From positions 23,474,501-23,538,500 of the forward strand of contig JAKSXM010000231.1 in assembly GCA_022575985.1 (NCBI GenBank): a stretch of 64,000 bases of DNA, in the 5' to 3' direction. Under the pieces are notes generated by a model. The model searched no databases. It had not been told where the DNA came from and saw only the letters and a list, made by a program, of their open reading frames with translations. Below, one piece after another: positions 45,216-58,397 of this stretch; within the stretch, counting starts at the first letter, position 1; the number at the start of each line of letters is the position of its first letter. This DNA is from Anagrus nilaparvatae. Its lineage: Eukaryota; Arthropoda; Insecta; Hymenoptera; Mymaridae. A program made the position numbers and the translations under genes.

Positions 45216-48200
45216 AATGTATGATGGGTCCTAGTAAATACTTTGCATATTTTTTTTTTATTATGTTTATCCTCCGCACTTAAAGTTTCTATCTCTCTTA
45301 TGTAGATTATTATTTATTTTAATATCATCTGATTTTTCATGCGATTGCCTCTGCTAGATCTTTACAGCGTCGCGTCGGGAACCATGTGTATATAAGTAAG
45401 CAATGCGCGTGAAGCTACACTGGCTTTTTTTTTGAAGCCAGTTTCTTTTTCGAGCTCTCTTAGTGATTAACATTACATCGCCTTCCGGTTTATGGAGGGA
45501 ACTTTACAACGACCTCCGTACAGAGGATATCCTCTCAAAAAATATAAGAATTCATATTAAGTTTAAATTTTTGTAATAAAAATATTTTTGCCTGTTTGGG
45601 GGGGGGGGGTATGAATGGGGGCCCTGGGGTCGTCTACAGGTCCAAACGTTGGTTAATAGTATTTTAAGTATCAAGGGCGTAAAAGTTTCGGCACTAGCAT
45701 GAGCACTAGCACGAGTTCATTTATTTCAATTTTCTTTGATGTTTTTGTGTGTAAAAAATTTTACTTTTCTTTTTTTTATAATAAAGAAGAGAAGTTTAAA
45801 ATGGCTGTAGGAGGAGAAGGTAATACCTTTTTTATTTTATGACTGCAGAAGTTGAAAAGTGTGTGTGCATGATCGATCAACTTTTTTTAGTAGAAGAGAA
45901 AATTAATTTTTTTAAAAATATTTTCGAATATAAATTTTACTGTAAATTTTAATACAAAATTTAAAAATTTTTTTGATGACGTGTGTAGACGAGTTTCGGT
46001 GCGGAAATAATTTTTTTTGTTAGATGTGTACAAAATGGCCGTCGTCAACGACGCGAACGCATGTTAGTTTTTTTTTTTCATAAAAATTTTATAGTGGCCG
46101 AAAATTTTATTATTTTTTTTAATTAATTTTAATTAAAATTAATTTAGAAATGTGTATTCATGGGTGTGTTTAATCGCCAAAAATAAAGATTTGGACACAT
46201 TTATAAATGTATATGTGTGTGTGAGTGAATATCACGTGACATATACATAAAATTTAGCCGCGCGTTTTTAGACGTTACTTTTTCGCGGTTAAAATTTATA
46301 TAAGATTTTAATGCTCGAAAATACATGTGTTCTGTATAGTGAGAGTAAAAGATAAATTTTTATAAATTTTGGAGTTCGGAGGGTTTTAAATCTTAAATAT
46401 TATTACATGCATGTAAAAGATGAGGGAGATTTAAAATAGAATATATATGTACTTGTAATCCATACTCATATTTGCATATATTTTTATAGGGATTCATATA
46501 TGCGCTCCTTCACATATATGCACTGCGTGTGAGACCGCGTATATGCTTAACCTTAAATTTTATGCGGAAAATTTTAGAATATTCAATTCTATACCTGGCA
46601 GGTTATAAAATTTTTTTCAAAAGTTTAAAGAATTCGAGAATGCATTTATGAATAAAATTTTTTTAATATGGAAAAATGGATATGAATGTGAAACGATACA
46701 TATATACAGAGAAATTATTGAATATATCGTTAAATAATAGATGAGACAATATTTATACATGTTTAAAAGAAGGAAACAAAGAGGTTTTTAAACCCAAAAT
46801 AAATTAAATTTTTTAGTGTAACTAAAATAAATATTATTAAAGTCTTAGATCTAAGCAAACATTAAATTTTTATAATGACTGTATTTAAGAATTTAATATA
46901 GGTGACTATTTACGATCATTATAAGTTATGGAGCTAGAATAGTAAGATATTGGATTTGAGCGAGTATGGACTTTGTGAAATCTTTGACGGTCATGATAAT
47001 AACAATTGTTAAAATTAATTATAATTAAATTAATATTTATAAATAATTTAATATATCTGGAAGTTCAACACTGCTCGTTTGTAGATACTATATAATTTTA
47101 ATGTGTTCTTAACCTTTTATATATCTGCAAGGGTGGCCTTAGATACTATCTTGTGTTCGGATGTAAAAGAGGTCATTCGCTTCTAAATCTATCATGCTTG
47201 TGTTCAGCTGATTGATATAGAAGTCGGAAGGTTTAAATATCACAAGGTAAATAAAACTTTAATATTTGAAATAAAAGAGGTCATAAATGAACTTCAAAAT
47301 TTATCATGCTTGTATTTAGCTGATTTATTCAGAAGTTTGGTTAGGATTAAGATGAGATGATATTTAAAATTATTATGTGTTAATTATGTGTCGATGAGAG
47401 ATTTGCTTAAATAAACTCCACCAAATAAAGTGTTGAAGAACTATGACATTAAACTGCAGTTAAGTCATAAAAATAATAAAATAATAATTAACAGGATCCT
47501 GATTAAATAAATCTGATGATATTAGATAATGTAAAAGGCTGGAAATTATTGAAGAGATATATATGACCAAGATATCAAAGAAGAGTATAAATACTCTTGA
47601 TGTGACAATTATCCGAATTAAATTCATAAAAATGATTATTCAGGTGACTATTTTCAAATAAATTCTAATAAAAAGATTCTAAAAGCGACCATTTTGGAAT
47701 AAATTATAATATTAGAACATGTTTATCATGTTAAATATACAATATGGTACCGCCCAGTAAGTGATCAGAATTTTACAAAATGTGAAAATATTCTTTATTT
47801 AAATGACTTATAAAATGAGATATTGACAAGTTAAGAAAATTTTGAAGATAAAACGAAATGTTTAAATAATTGTATTATAACTATTTAAAGAATATTATTC
47901 AATCATTTCATTGGTTTTATTACTTAGGAATGTAAATAATACATACGTAATTTAAATCACAACAATAATTATGGATGATGAGCTTAAGATATTGTAGATT
48001 GAAATAGATGCTGATCTGAGTGAATACAATTAAATAGATGTGGTATCAATATTTCTGAAGAATGATATCAGTTTATTATCTCGTATGCTTCTTGTAAAGA
48101 AGTCAGATTATTAAACTGATTTTTGCAAAAGCGTGGAATGACTAATGCTTGCTCCAATTCTACCAAGGGTTAATTATCTATTATTTAAGAATAGAATGGC

Positions 48201-48290
48201 TTTATAGAATCTGCCATCTTGTCAAAATCTATTAGCCAATATAAATTGTTTGTTTACAAATAAATAAAATTAAACTTTAAGTTTTCTTTT
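45216..48290. other. No confident gene; possible promoter-like block at left
   Basis: TATATAAG at 45389-45396 is followed by a hairpin ACTGGCTT/AAGCCAGT (45419-45442). At 45801 ATGGCTGTAGGAGGAGAAG runs into GTAATA, a possible short first exon (MAVGGE), but nothing confirms it. The ~45-bp dispersed repeat copy 2 is at 45667. Near 47163 and 47271 two ~50-bp copies of AAAAGAGGTCAT..ATCATGCTTGT lie about 108 bp apart. The rest is ORF-poor AT-rich DNA. Confidence 0.4.
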
Positions 48291-48295
48291 ATATG

Positions 48296-49581
48296 TGAAA
48301 AATATTGCTGGTTTGGCTATAAAAGTCGTGTTCAGGAAATTAGGCAAAATAAATAATTGTGATTTTTTCAATTAACTAATAAAAATAATAACGTTTATTG
48401 ACTGAAAATAACTGTCAAATCACGTCACCTCTCTCACAATATGTATGTTCCGAACTGGATTTGATTAAAAAATTGAATTTTATTTAACTACTTAGAATAT
48501 TTAAATGAAAGATTTTTATAAATAATAAGTCTGAATTTTATTACAGTGTAGTAGAAAATGTTTGGATTTGAAATTTAAAATTTATTGTTTATTGTTGCTA
48601 TGTTACTTGGTTACGGTTTTTTGTTTTAAAAAAAATAATAATATCGGTAGATAGAAAAAGAAGTTGGTTTTAAAATTTATTTAAAAATTTCATTCAATTT
48701 AAAATAAAAGTTTTTATTTAAAATTGAATAATTTGTTCTGATTATTATTATTATTGTGATTGTGGTGAAAGAAAAATATTGTCTATTATAAAAAAGTTTT
48801 TGAAAAGAAAAGGACGTAAATAAATTAAAAAAAAAATAAAATAAAATAAAAAAAAAAAAAAAAATTAAAAAAAAGTTTGTTATAAAATTAAATAAGGTTT
48901 TGCATCATTTTTGGTATTTATAAAAAAAAAGTTTGTTATAAAATTAAATAAGGTTTTGCATCATTTTTGGTATTTATAAATTTTATTTTTATAACCTTAA
49001 AGTTTGTTTGTTATTAAATTTTTTTTAATTTGAATTTCAATTTAATATATTTAAAAATAAAAAGAATTGTTTGTTAAATTTAAATTATTACAATAAATAT
49101 AAATTTTTTTTGAATTAAATTCAATTTCTTTTAATTTTCTATTACCATCATTCTCTACCGTTCAATGTTTTTACTTATATTATGAATAAGGTAAAAGCTG
49201 ATCAAACAATGTATATAAAAAATAACGAACACACTTTACAACACACAATACAAACATAAATTCACTATAAGTTTTAATGGTTGCACTTTATTACATGAAG
49301 GTCAACGTAAAAAAAGTATGACATTAAAATAAAAGTAGAAATTGCATAATTAATAATGTGCTTTCATAAAATTATATAAGACGTTAAAGAAACGATGCTC
49401 GTCGTGTTTCTCGTGTCGCAAGACTGACCGCGGCAAGCGAAGGGGCGGTAAAAGATGCCAGTTTTCGGCGCGTGTGAGATAAACTCAATAAATCAAAATA
49501 ATCAATAAATTATGCCTCGCTTGATGCCATCGATCTCACGACTCGAGAAACCGCGAGAATTAAATAAATAGATACTAAACA
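48296..49581 (-). repeat. 3' LTR (element sense) of BEL/Pao 2, split by an insert
   Basis: LTR sequence occupies 48296-48445 and 49209-49581. In element sense the purine tract AAGGCGGGCGGAAA precedes it. Confidence 0.9.
48446..49208. mobile_element. Solo-LTR-like insert in the LTR of BEL/Pao 2
   Basis: 763 bp beginning TGTTCCGAACTGG and ending GATCAAACA (TG...CA), flanked by ATGTA on both sides (48441-48445 and 49209-49213), a 5-bp target duplication. The right LTR of BEL/Pao 2 has no such insert, which fixes its borders. Inside, a ~57-bp segment (AAAGTTTGTTATAAAATTAA..) is tandemly duplicated at about 48870-48980. No ORF. Confidence 0.8.
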
Positions 49582-52500
49582 TTTCCGCCCGCCTTGTCGT
49601 GAAAACGACGAAAATTACTTTCTTCAGAAGGAAGAAGTATCAATTTAACTATCGGTCTAAAAATTGAGAGGTAGACGTTTTAACAGTAACTGTCCTGACT
49701 AAACCATCTTTGCCAGGATGTAATTCTATAACGCGTGCTAAAGGCCATTGAGTAGGAGCCGTGTTGTCGCTTTTGATGAGGACCGATGAACCTACTTTGA
49801 TTTTTGACTTCTCGTGACGCCACTTGTTTCTGACTTGGATTGACTGGATATACAATTTTTGCCAAACGTTCCAGAAGTCATCTCTGACCTTGTTGACAAG
49901 TCGCCATCTTTGTAGTTGACCAATTTTGACGCCAATTTCGGATACTTCTGGTAATTACTTCAAGCCTCGTCCTATAATTAAATGACCTGGAGTGAGTGAA
50001 CTGAAATCAGAAGGATCATCTGTTAATGGACAAAGTGGGCGTGAGTTAAGACAAGATTCTATGCAACACAGGAGTGTCGTCATTTCTTCGAATATTAGAG
50101 TTAGATCTCCAATGACACGCTTAAGATGAAATTTGGCAGATTTCACTGCCGACTCCCAAATTCCTCCAAAATGAGGAGCTGAAGGGGGGTTGAAATGCCA
50201 AGCGATGCCTTGGTTCGACAACTCATGTATGAGTTGCTTCACGTGCGACGATTCCTCAGAAAACATGACCTTCAAGGCAGAATCAGCACCTACGAAATTT
50301 GTACCGCAATCGGAGTACACGTCAGTACACAGACCGCGCCTCGAAATGAATCTCTTGAAAGCGGCCATAAAATGCTCAGTATCGTATCGCGAAACAAATT
50401 CCAGGTGAACCGCTCGTGTGGACATGCACACGAATACTGCTATGTATCCAGGAAAAGACTTACATCCTCTACCTGACGACATTTGCGCTTTGATTGGTCC
50501 CGCGTAGTCAATTCCAACTTGAGCGAATGGATGAGAACGTGTGACTCTAGAAGAAGGCAGGTCACCCATTTTTTGAGTCATTACGGATGCTTTAAAGCGT
50601 ATACAAGGAAAGCAGGTCGATATAAATTTTTTGACAGCTCGAGTGCCATTGATTATCCAATGAGTTTCTCTGACAGCAGATAAGGTAAGTTGAGTACCAC
50701 CATGTAGCATGTTTTGATGACAATTCTTAATAATTAAATGTGCGAGATTAGAGTAAGGGGATAAAATGTATGGAAACTTCTCGTCAGGAGAAAGATTCGC
50801 GTTTCTAAGACGACCGCCTACTCTAATGCAACTAGTTTAGTTATCGAAGTATGGATATAAATTTAATAAGTTGCTTCGATTAGAAATTACTTGGTTTTGA
50901 GAAAGGTGGTGATATTCATTGTGAAAATCAATAGCTTGAGAAAGACGAGTCCAAACTATCATGGAGTGTTTGATCTCTCTAGCAGAGAGCCACGATCGTT
51001 TTAATTTTGGTGCGCATATTTTGGAGGATTTGGAGTTATTAAGGAAACGAATGCACCAAGCCGTGACTCTTAACAATTTAAATAAAGATGAATAGCGAAA
51101 TACTAAATCAAAAATTTCGCGTTTGGGCTTGCTATTTTGTGACGTTACGTGACAAGTTTTCTTCTTTTCTGAAAGTTCAATGACCTCAAAACTCTCGACT
51201 TCTTCTGCAGGCCATGGCAAACTATTTTCAGATAAGAATTCTGGACCATTCCACCATAAAGCGGATTGCGAAAATGTATCAAATGAGATTCCTCGAGTGC
51301 CCAAATCAGCTGGATTTTGTTTGCCTTCTACGTAGTGCCAGTTGGCATTTGGGACGGTGTTATTGATAGAGGCTATTCGATGTGAGACGAAAGGTGTCCA
51401 TAAATATGGCTGAGATTTTATCCAAGCTAAATTATTCTTCGCATCTGACCAAAGATGAACACTTACCGAAAAAAACTCATGCAAATCGGTGACTTTTTTA
51501 ACGAGATTACATAATAGCACAGAGGCGCAGAGCTCCAGGCGAGGAATGGAAACAGTTTTGATTGGAGCTACCTTAGTTTTGGCGAAGACGAGGTTGACAG
51601 AGCAAAATCCGTATTCTGTGATTCTGAAATAAATAGCGGCGCACATGGCTTGTTCGGAGGCGTCCCCAAAACCGTGTATTTTGACTGTGCGATTGGCTAG
51701 AAAACCTATCCATCGTGGAATTTTGAAATTTACCATTGACTTTAAATCATTATATATCTCCTCCCACAAAGAAAAGTGAGAATCACTCAAGGATTCGTCC
51801 CAATCAGTTTTTTCTTTCCACATAAGCTGCATGAAGATTTTGCATCTTATTATCAGTGGAGAAACGAGACCTAACGGGTCGTACAATTTGGCTATGATAG
51901 ATAATATTTGACGTTTAGTAAGATGATTAGAAGAAGATTGAAATTCACCGTTAAAAGATAATTCATCAGAATTGTGATTCCAATTGAGACCTTAAAGTTA
52001 GCAATCGTGACTAAGACAATGGTCAGTTTTTGACGAGTCAGCTAACCAATCATCAGGGATATGTTTCAATAACTCTGGACTATTTGCAACCCATTTTCTC
52101 AATGGAAATCTGCCCGCCATGAGGAGGTCGCTTACTTCCCGAGAGAGATTTACCGCTTCATCTACTGTGTCGTGACCAAAAAGACAATCGTCTACGTACA
52201 TATTATCCTCTAGAACCCTACGAGCTGCAGATTGAGGAGCCTCGTGAGCTAATTGTTTTAGACATCTTAGAGCTTGAAAAGCAGAAGGACCTACTCCGTA
52301 CGTGACTGTATTTAAATTAAAAATGGAGACGCAATCATCAGGATAATTGCGCCATAATATGCGTTGATATTTCCTATCTTCGGGATGTATTAGGATTTGC
52401 CTGTACATTTTTGCTATGTCTGTACCGTAAACGTACTTATATAGACGCCAACGCAAAAGCACTGATGTAATATCGGTATGCAGTGCTGGACCAGCTAAAA

Positions 52501-54209
52501 GTGCGTCGTTGAGAGACACTGATTTTTTAGCACGAGACGAAGCGTGAAAGACGACGCGTAACTTTTTACCGTGCTGGAAAATACCATGATGCGGTATAAA
52601 ATACATTTCTGACGGGTCATAATCGAAATTGATATCGTTTAGACTATTGACGAAAGTCATGTGATTTAAATCACTATACTCAAAAAGAAATTTGACGTAT
52701 TCTTGCTTTAAAAAGGCGTTTTTAGAAAATCTATTTTCTAGTCAAACAAGATAATTTTTTGCGACATCGAGAGAATTTCCAAAATCATGACAATTTTCTC
52801 TAAATGGGAGTCTGACAATGAAACGACCTGAATCATCTCGAGAAAAGGTATTTAAAAAGTGACGTTCGCGGGCTGCGTCCTCGTCGGACATGAGTTCAAA
52901 CTTGTCGGGAGCTGGGACTGATTCGACTTCCCAAAACTTTTGCAACTGTTGACGCAGTTCTCTATGTTCATTCTCAATTGTGGACAAATGTTGAGAAGAC
53001 AATGAATTGTTGGTGTTGGAAACGTGAGGAGAAGAACAGGTAAGAATCCAACCTAAGGTGGTTTGTTGAGCCAATGGCTCGCCAGGATTACCTTTTCTTA
53101 GACCCTCCTCTGTGATTAGAGTATAAATGAAAATACCAATGATCAACTTGATCTCGTCGTCAGCAAAGAAACGAGGATCGGCCAATTCAATGTCGGACAG
53201 ATGTGTCGAAGCCGGGTCGAAACTAGAACATTTAGGAACGTAAGACGAAACGTTACTCAGTACGAGAGCTTCAGTATTATAAATCTAATTGTTATTTATA
53301 CATGACCTTATACTGAATTCCGCAGTTCCTCTGACGCGTGTGGACATGTCTGCGACTGCAGTAACGCTGAAATTACCCGTTGACCTTTGAAGCCTCAGTC
53401 GTTGAGTGAGCGATTCAGTGATGAAAGATGCCTCAGCGCAAGGATCGATGAGAGCTCTGACCTGACAAGTTTTTCTATTGTGCGAAATGACCTCGACGAT
53501 GGCGGTGCCCAATAAGACGACTGCGTTGCTTCTGACCGTAGCTGGCATAGTAGCTGAGTGAGAGGCGAGAGGTATGACGGAAGTTGAGCCTTGACCACCT
53601 GACATTGAAGCTTGTAAGTTGCTGGTTGACTGTTGACCTGCAGCTGTTGACGAGACTGCTTCGTGTATCAGCGTGTGGTGTTTGGCGCGACAGGTATTGC
53701 AAGTCTTCTGACTGCGACATTCAGAGACAGCGTGTTTTCCCAGACAGTTATAACATAACTTGTTGACCTCGACGTAATTACGACGCTCCTGAGCTGACTT
53801 GCCCCTAAAATCATCGCAAAACGCTAAAATATGCTCCTTTTTACATAAAAAAAATGTATAAGACTTTGACTTTGACGACTTAATATTAGGATTAGTTTTA
53901 ACATTAGAGTTATTGACAGTATGGACAGTTTTAGAATTATTCGATTGACTAGAATTGAAATTATTATTTGGCTTACGACCTTGGCTATTGTTGTGAGAAG
54001 AAGCCTGTGATGCGCATCCCTCCATGGCGCTTAGAGTCTGAAGTCGATCTTGAAGAAAGGTCTTCAAATCAGCGAACTTGGCAGGCTGTTTTGATGAACT
54101 ATTTTGTTTCTCCCAATCTCCTCTTGTGACTGCATCCAGTTTGAAAAAACTCGATGTCTTCCAGCAAAAAAATTTTTATTTGAAAAATAAAAATATAAAT
54201 TTGTCAATA

Positions 54210-54237
54210 TTTCGGAGATTTTTCACTCCATCATCAG
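54210..54237 (-). ncRNA. Hammerhead-ribozyme-like core, left arm
   Basis: The minus strand reads CTGATGA, a GGAG/CTCC hairpin and GAAA, the conserved hammerhead core order. Stem III and the cleavage triplet could not be placed convincingly, and an extra U precedes stem II. Confidence 0.45.
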
Positions 54238-54371
54238 GACTATAAATAATAAAATACATTAATTACTAATATATATAAAAAATTATTTACACAATATTTA
54301 CCACATAGTCTAAAAAATTAGATGTTTACATATTAAATAATTAAATATTGTATGCAACTATAAAGGTATGC

Positions 54372-54714
54372 ATAAGTAGCATCGCAATCTTTGCATTCTA
54401 TTTGATAAACTTTATGTGTTGGAGAAACAAAAAGAGAATTAGGTATCAGAATTAGTGAACATTTTGATAATTGGAAACTAGATTCTGATAAACACAATGT
54501 AGTCACAGAACATAGAAAATTAGGTCATAGGTTTAATTGGAAAAGGGTAAAGGTTTTAGATACAGAACAACATTATCATAAACGGATCTTTTCAGAATCT
54601 TTTCATATAAAAAGTCAAAAGAACGGTTTAAATAAAAAAGAAGAATCAAATAATGTAAATCCAGCTTATTGTAAACTTATCTATTTATTACAAAACAATA
54701 ACATGATATGGTAA
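54372..54714 (+). pseudogene. GIY-YIG endonuclease split onto two strands
   Basis: Plus strand 54418-54714 reads VGETKRELGIRISEHF, then TEHRKLGHRFNWKRVKVLD and SESFHIKSQKNGLN, ending in TAA. This is the second half of the Penelope GIY-YIG domain, with catalytic Arg and Glu positions plausible. The first half (VYQIECKDCDATY) lies on the minus strand at 54410-54372. The halves meet head to head, so no single frame encodes the domain. In Penelope elements this nuclease follows the RT and nicks the target DNA. The junction has TATG in common, suggesting a template switch. Confidence 0.75.
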
Positions 54715-55035
54715 GGTAGATTTTCTATATAATTTTAAGGTATATGTTATATTAGTATTTAGAATTAATCATAGATGTCTATGATAATATTGAGTATTAT
54801 TGATTTATGTATTGACAAGTAAGAATTTCATCTTACACATGTATAAAACATACACCGCGCAATGTATATAACAACAGTGTAAATAACGTACAATAGTCCA
54901 TGCATACTCTTATAGTTGCATACAATATTTAATTATTTAATATGTAAACATCTAATTTTTTAGACTATGTGGTAAATATTGTGTAAATAATTTTTTATAT
55001 ATATTAGTAATTAATGTATTTTATTATTTATAGTC

Positions 55036-55063
55036 CTGATGATGGAGTGAAAAATCTCCGAAA
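55036..55063 (+). ncRNA. Hammerhead-ribozyme-like core, right arm
   Basis: Plus strand: CTGATGA (55036-55042), GGAG...CTCC hairpin, GAAA (55060-55063). Mirror copy of the left-arm motif; same reservations. Confidence 0.45.
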
Positions 55064-55674
55064 TATTGACAAATTTATATTTTTATTTTTCAAATAAAAA
55101 TTTTTTTGCTGGAAGACATCGAGTTTTTTCATTTATTAGTTAAAATTAGAAAAAGTGGCTCATCGCTAAGCGCATCTTTTAAATAGGAAAACTTTTCAGC
55201 CGAAGTTCTACTGGAATTTATCACAAGAGCAGTGAATGAGTTTTTGAAGCCTATCCAATCTCTGTAATTTCAATTGAACTTAGGAATTGGCAAGGCTGGA
55301 AGCTTTCTATCGACTTGAGATGCTGTTGCGACACTTATGTTGACTGGGTGACTATCTGAAACTTCCTTCAATTTGAGTATGCGCTTTCTTTCCAAAAATT
55401 GCCCATTTTGCATGGTGTATGTTTCTTCCATGTTGTCCAGAGAGAAGCAATCATTGGTAAAATAGTCGTGAGTAATAGTCTTCTGACCAGCTAGCTCCAG
55501 AAGTTATGTGTGATTGTTTCGATATTTATTGTAAGTAGAGTCCAGCAGCAATATTCTTGCCTCAACTCTACCTATTGTGATGACTTCTGAACTTTTCTCG
55601 TAGCGATCGAAGGCTGTTTTCAATTTTTCGTATAAGGTCAATTGGCTTAGGATTAAGTCCTCGAACCTATCCAT

Positions 55675-56286
55675 GATTGAATTGTCTGCGACACAAGATA
55701 AATTTAAAATATTAATTTAAAAAGATAAATAAATAAATTAAATTGAATCATAAAAAATTTTTTAAGTTTTTTTTGTTTTTATTTTGACTGTAGCTTCTTG
55801 ATTATATTACTAGACTTGACGTATGACGAGAGTGTAATGCGTATGTGTGTTCTTTATTTGCAAAAGGTTGAAAAATTCTAAAGTTATGCAAAATAATTGA
55901 AAACTCCATGTGACGAGGCTGGACTGTATAATGAAGAAAGAAAAAAAAATTTGAAATCATACTGAAAGCGAGGCCGCACTGTATCGTGTTCCAGGAAGAG
56001 CACGTGTTTTAAAATAAAGAGTTTTTAGATTCTTGACCTCTTGAGATTCGTTAGTTAGAGAGAGAAAGATGACGGTTAGCAAAAATGAAACGGAGCATAG
56101 TTACTTTAAATTTTGATGATGACGTCATTATCATAAAATCTTGAACCTTCTGTGTTGACCTTGATTTCAATATCTTGATTTTAACTCCTATTTTTTACAC
56201 TTTTTTAATTATGAATTTTCACTTTTTTTAATTATTTTTACACATATATATTTTGCCTCCTGAACAATCTGGCTAACGAAGGACCA
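55675..56286 (-). other. 5' leader of BEL/Pao 2 with primer binding site
   Basis: Non-coding. In element sense TGGTCCTTCGTTAGC (56286-56272) lies directly after the LTR and is the likely tRNA primer site. Confidence 0.6.
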
Positions 56287-56800
56287 TGAAAAATATTGCT
56301 GGTTTGGCTATAAAAGTCGTGTTCAGGAAATTAGGCAAAATAAATAATTGTGACACTTTCAATTAACTAATAAAAATAATAACGTTTATTGACTGAAAAT
56401 AACTGTCAAATCACGTCACCTCTCTCACAATATGTATATAAAAAATAACGAACACGCTTTGACACAATACAAACATAAATTCACTATAAGTTTTAATGGT
56501 TGCACTTTATTACATGAAGATCAACGTAAAAAAAGTATGACATTAAAATAAAACTAGAAATTGCATAATTAATAATGTGCTTTCATAAAATTATATAAGA
56601 CGTTAAAGAAACGATGCTCGTCGTGTTTCTCGTGTCGCAAGACTGACCGCGGCAAGCGAAGGGGCGGTAAAAGATGCCAGTTTTCGGCGCGTGTGAGATA
56701 AACGCAATAAATCAAAATAATCAATAAATTATGCCTTGCTTGATGCCGTCGATCTCACGACTCGAGAAACCGCGAGAATTAAATAAATAGATACTAAACA
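56287..56800 (-). repeat. 5' LTR (element sense) of BEL/Pao 2, uninterrupted
   Basis: 514 bp, TGAAAAATATTGC...GATACTAAACA on the plus strand. It is the reference that shows where the other LTR is interrupted. Confidence 0.93.
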
Positions 56801-56805
56801 ATATG

Positions 56806-58397
56806 AGTTTTGAATAACATATATTGTAAACATTCATTTAAATATATGTATACGTTTATAAACTAATAAGTAAAATTTTTACGAGCGAGGAGAGTTTGCT
56901 GTATTCGAATTATGATTAAAATTAGATAAATATTTTAAAGTGATAGTTTAAGGTGTGATCAAATGCTTATTCCCAATATAAAATTTTAATAAAATAGCAT
57001 CTTAAAACTTTATTTTGGTGTAAAAATTATATGAAGTAGAGTAATTTTAATCAACAGATAAAAGATTTGGAAAATTTGATGAATAAGAATAAATCTAGAA
57101 TATTTCAATTGATAGAATATATCAAAATTATTGAATTTTAATTTTAGAATGAAATTGCTTTAAGAATTTTATTCCAACTATATTTTTAAGATGAGACTCC
57201 TTGTTTGAAAACAAAGGCTTTAATTTATTGTGTATTTCGTTTTCGTTAAATCGTTTTGGCTAAATTATTAGTAAAATAAAGTTAAAAATACTTTCATAAC
57301 GTATGACGTAATATTTATATATTAAACGAGAATAACAACTGAGTTCTTTAGATCGGAGGGAGTATTTATACTAGATTATTAATGATTTAGATGTTTCTTT
57401 AGACAATAAAAATAGAATAATTAACTTCATATCCAATTCATACCTCATTGTTTTATATTTATGGTTTGATATTAAAACATAAAAATGAGTTAACTATGGT
57501 GTCTGTTATAATGATAAAATAGATAAGAGTATGAAATAAATAATATACTTTGAGAGCAAATTTTAATAATGAAATCGTCTACTTATATTATTGAAGTGAG
57601 AAATAAAGATGAGTTCAAAATAAAACTAATAAATTGAGGTAGATTTAAATACTATAATTTTGAAGTTATCCTATCTTAACTTGCATATAATTAAATATTT
57701 CTGATGATTTATTTTCAATAACAAAGAAAGGTTAAAAGACTGATCATAAATTAGGATTCTTCAGGATATAAAATTAATTTATTAGCATAACTATGCAGAG
57801 ATGAGTGTGATTTAAAGAAATTTACATTTTAAGACGTGGCAGAAAACTTTAAAATTTTCTTCTATAAGATAAATACTAGAAGAGGGCAAAATTAAATATG
57901 AATTATCGCGAATTATGAAAATTAAATTATGAATTAAATAGATGAGTTAATACGATATCAACGAGAAATCGACGATATTCTATGTTTATTTATTAGAAAA
58001 GTTATTAAAATCAACAACTAACTAATTTTAATATTGTGATAGTTTCTTCAAAAGTATAGACGAAATAATGATGTGTTTGTGAAATACATATAGATATCAC
58101 TAAAATATGGTAAAAGACCAGATATTGACGTGTATTACCTGAAGTCAAATCAAGATATTTAATTTACTAAATATTTAAATAAATAGCAAAAAAAGATGTG
58201 AAAATCTAATACCTTGTAGTTCTAGAATTATGATATACTGACGATTAGATTTTTCATAAATGATCATTAATATTCGCATTTCAATATGAGAAAAATCTTT
58301 ACCCGAGTTACATTTTAGATTGGAACATCCTTGAGAATTTAAAACATGTTGACTGCATCGAAATAAACTCTAAACTTTAGACATGTATCTATAAGTA
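56806..58397. other. ORF-poor AT-rich DNA, continuation of 45216-48290
   Basis: No gene seen. The target duplication shows that 48290 and 56806 were contiguous before BEL/Pao 2 inserted. Confidence 0.5.

Larger units (their letters stand above)
54142..55131. mobile_element. Penelope-like element with inverted terminal arms (990 bp)
   Basis: The ends read TGAAAAAACTCGATGTCTTC and its reverse complement. The arms (~220 bp, 54142-54363 and 54909-55131) are almost identical. Each holds a hammerhead-like motif. The interior encodes a GIY-YIG endonuclease segment characteristic of Penelope-like retroelements, whose pseudo-LTRs can be inverted (family knowledge). No RT remains. It interrupts gag of BEL/Pao 2, so it is younger than that insertion. 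Confidence 0.8.
49649..55674 (-). pseudogene. Decayed BEL/Pao 2 gag-pol
   Basis: Minus strand. Gag starts at ATG 55674 (MDRFEDLILSQLTLYEKL) and continues to LPALPIPKFN, with two stops. The Penelope insert follows, then LDAVTRGDWEKQ and zinc knuckles (CYNCLGKHAVSEC), and a protease-like segment whose usual DTG reads IDPCAEASF. RT (52660-51998) has HGIFQHGKKLRVVFHASS and YVDDCLFG. RNase H (51886-50837) has HGFGDASEQAMCAAI, but the second motif reads WSDAKNNLAW. Integrase (50710-49955) keeps Asp in VGIDYAGP, Asp in YSDCGTNF and Glu in GGIWESAVKS. A tail fragment lies at 49855-49649. Many frameshifts separate these parts. Compared with a normal BEL Gag, a stretch of roughly 100 or more residues is absent at the Penelope insertion site. 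Confidence 0.9.
48296..56800 (-). mobile_element. BEL/Pao LTR retrotransposon 2, minus strand, with nested insertions
   Basis: The LTRs at 48296-49581 (interrupted) and 56287-56800 both start TGAAAAATATTGCTGG and end GATACTAAACA on the plus strand. ATATG flanks both sides (48291-48295 and 56801-56805). The coding region reads right to left. One insert sits in the left LTR and another in gag. The LTRs differ more than those of element 1 (roughly a dozen sites in 514 bp), so it is older. Confidence 0.93.

Noticed and set aside
45801..45822. ATGGCTGTAGGAGGAGAAG/GTAATA as first exon of a gene
   Set aside because: Only seven codons and no following exon identified; kept as a remark only.
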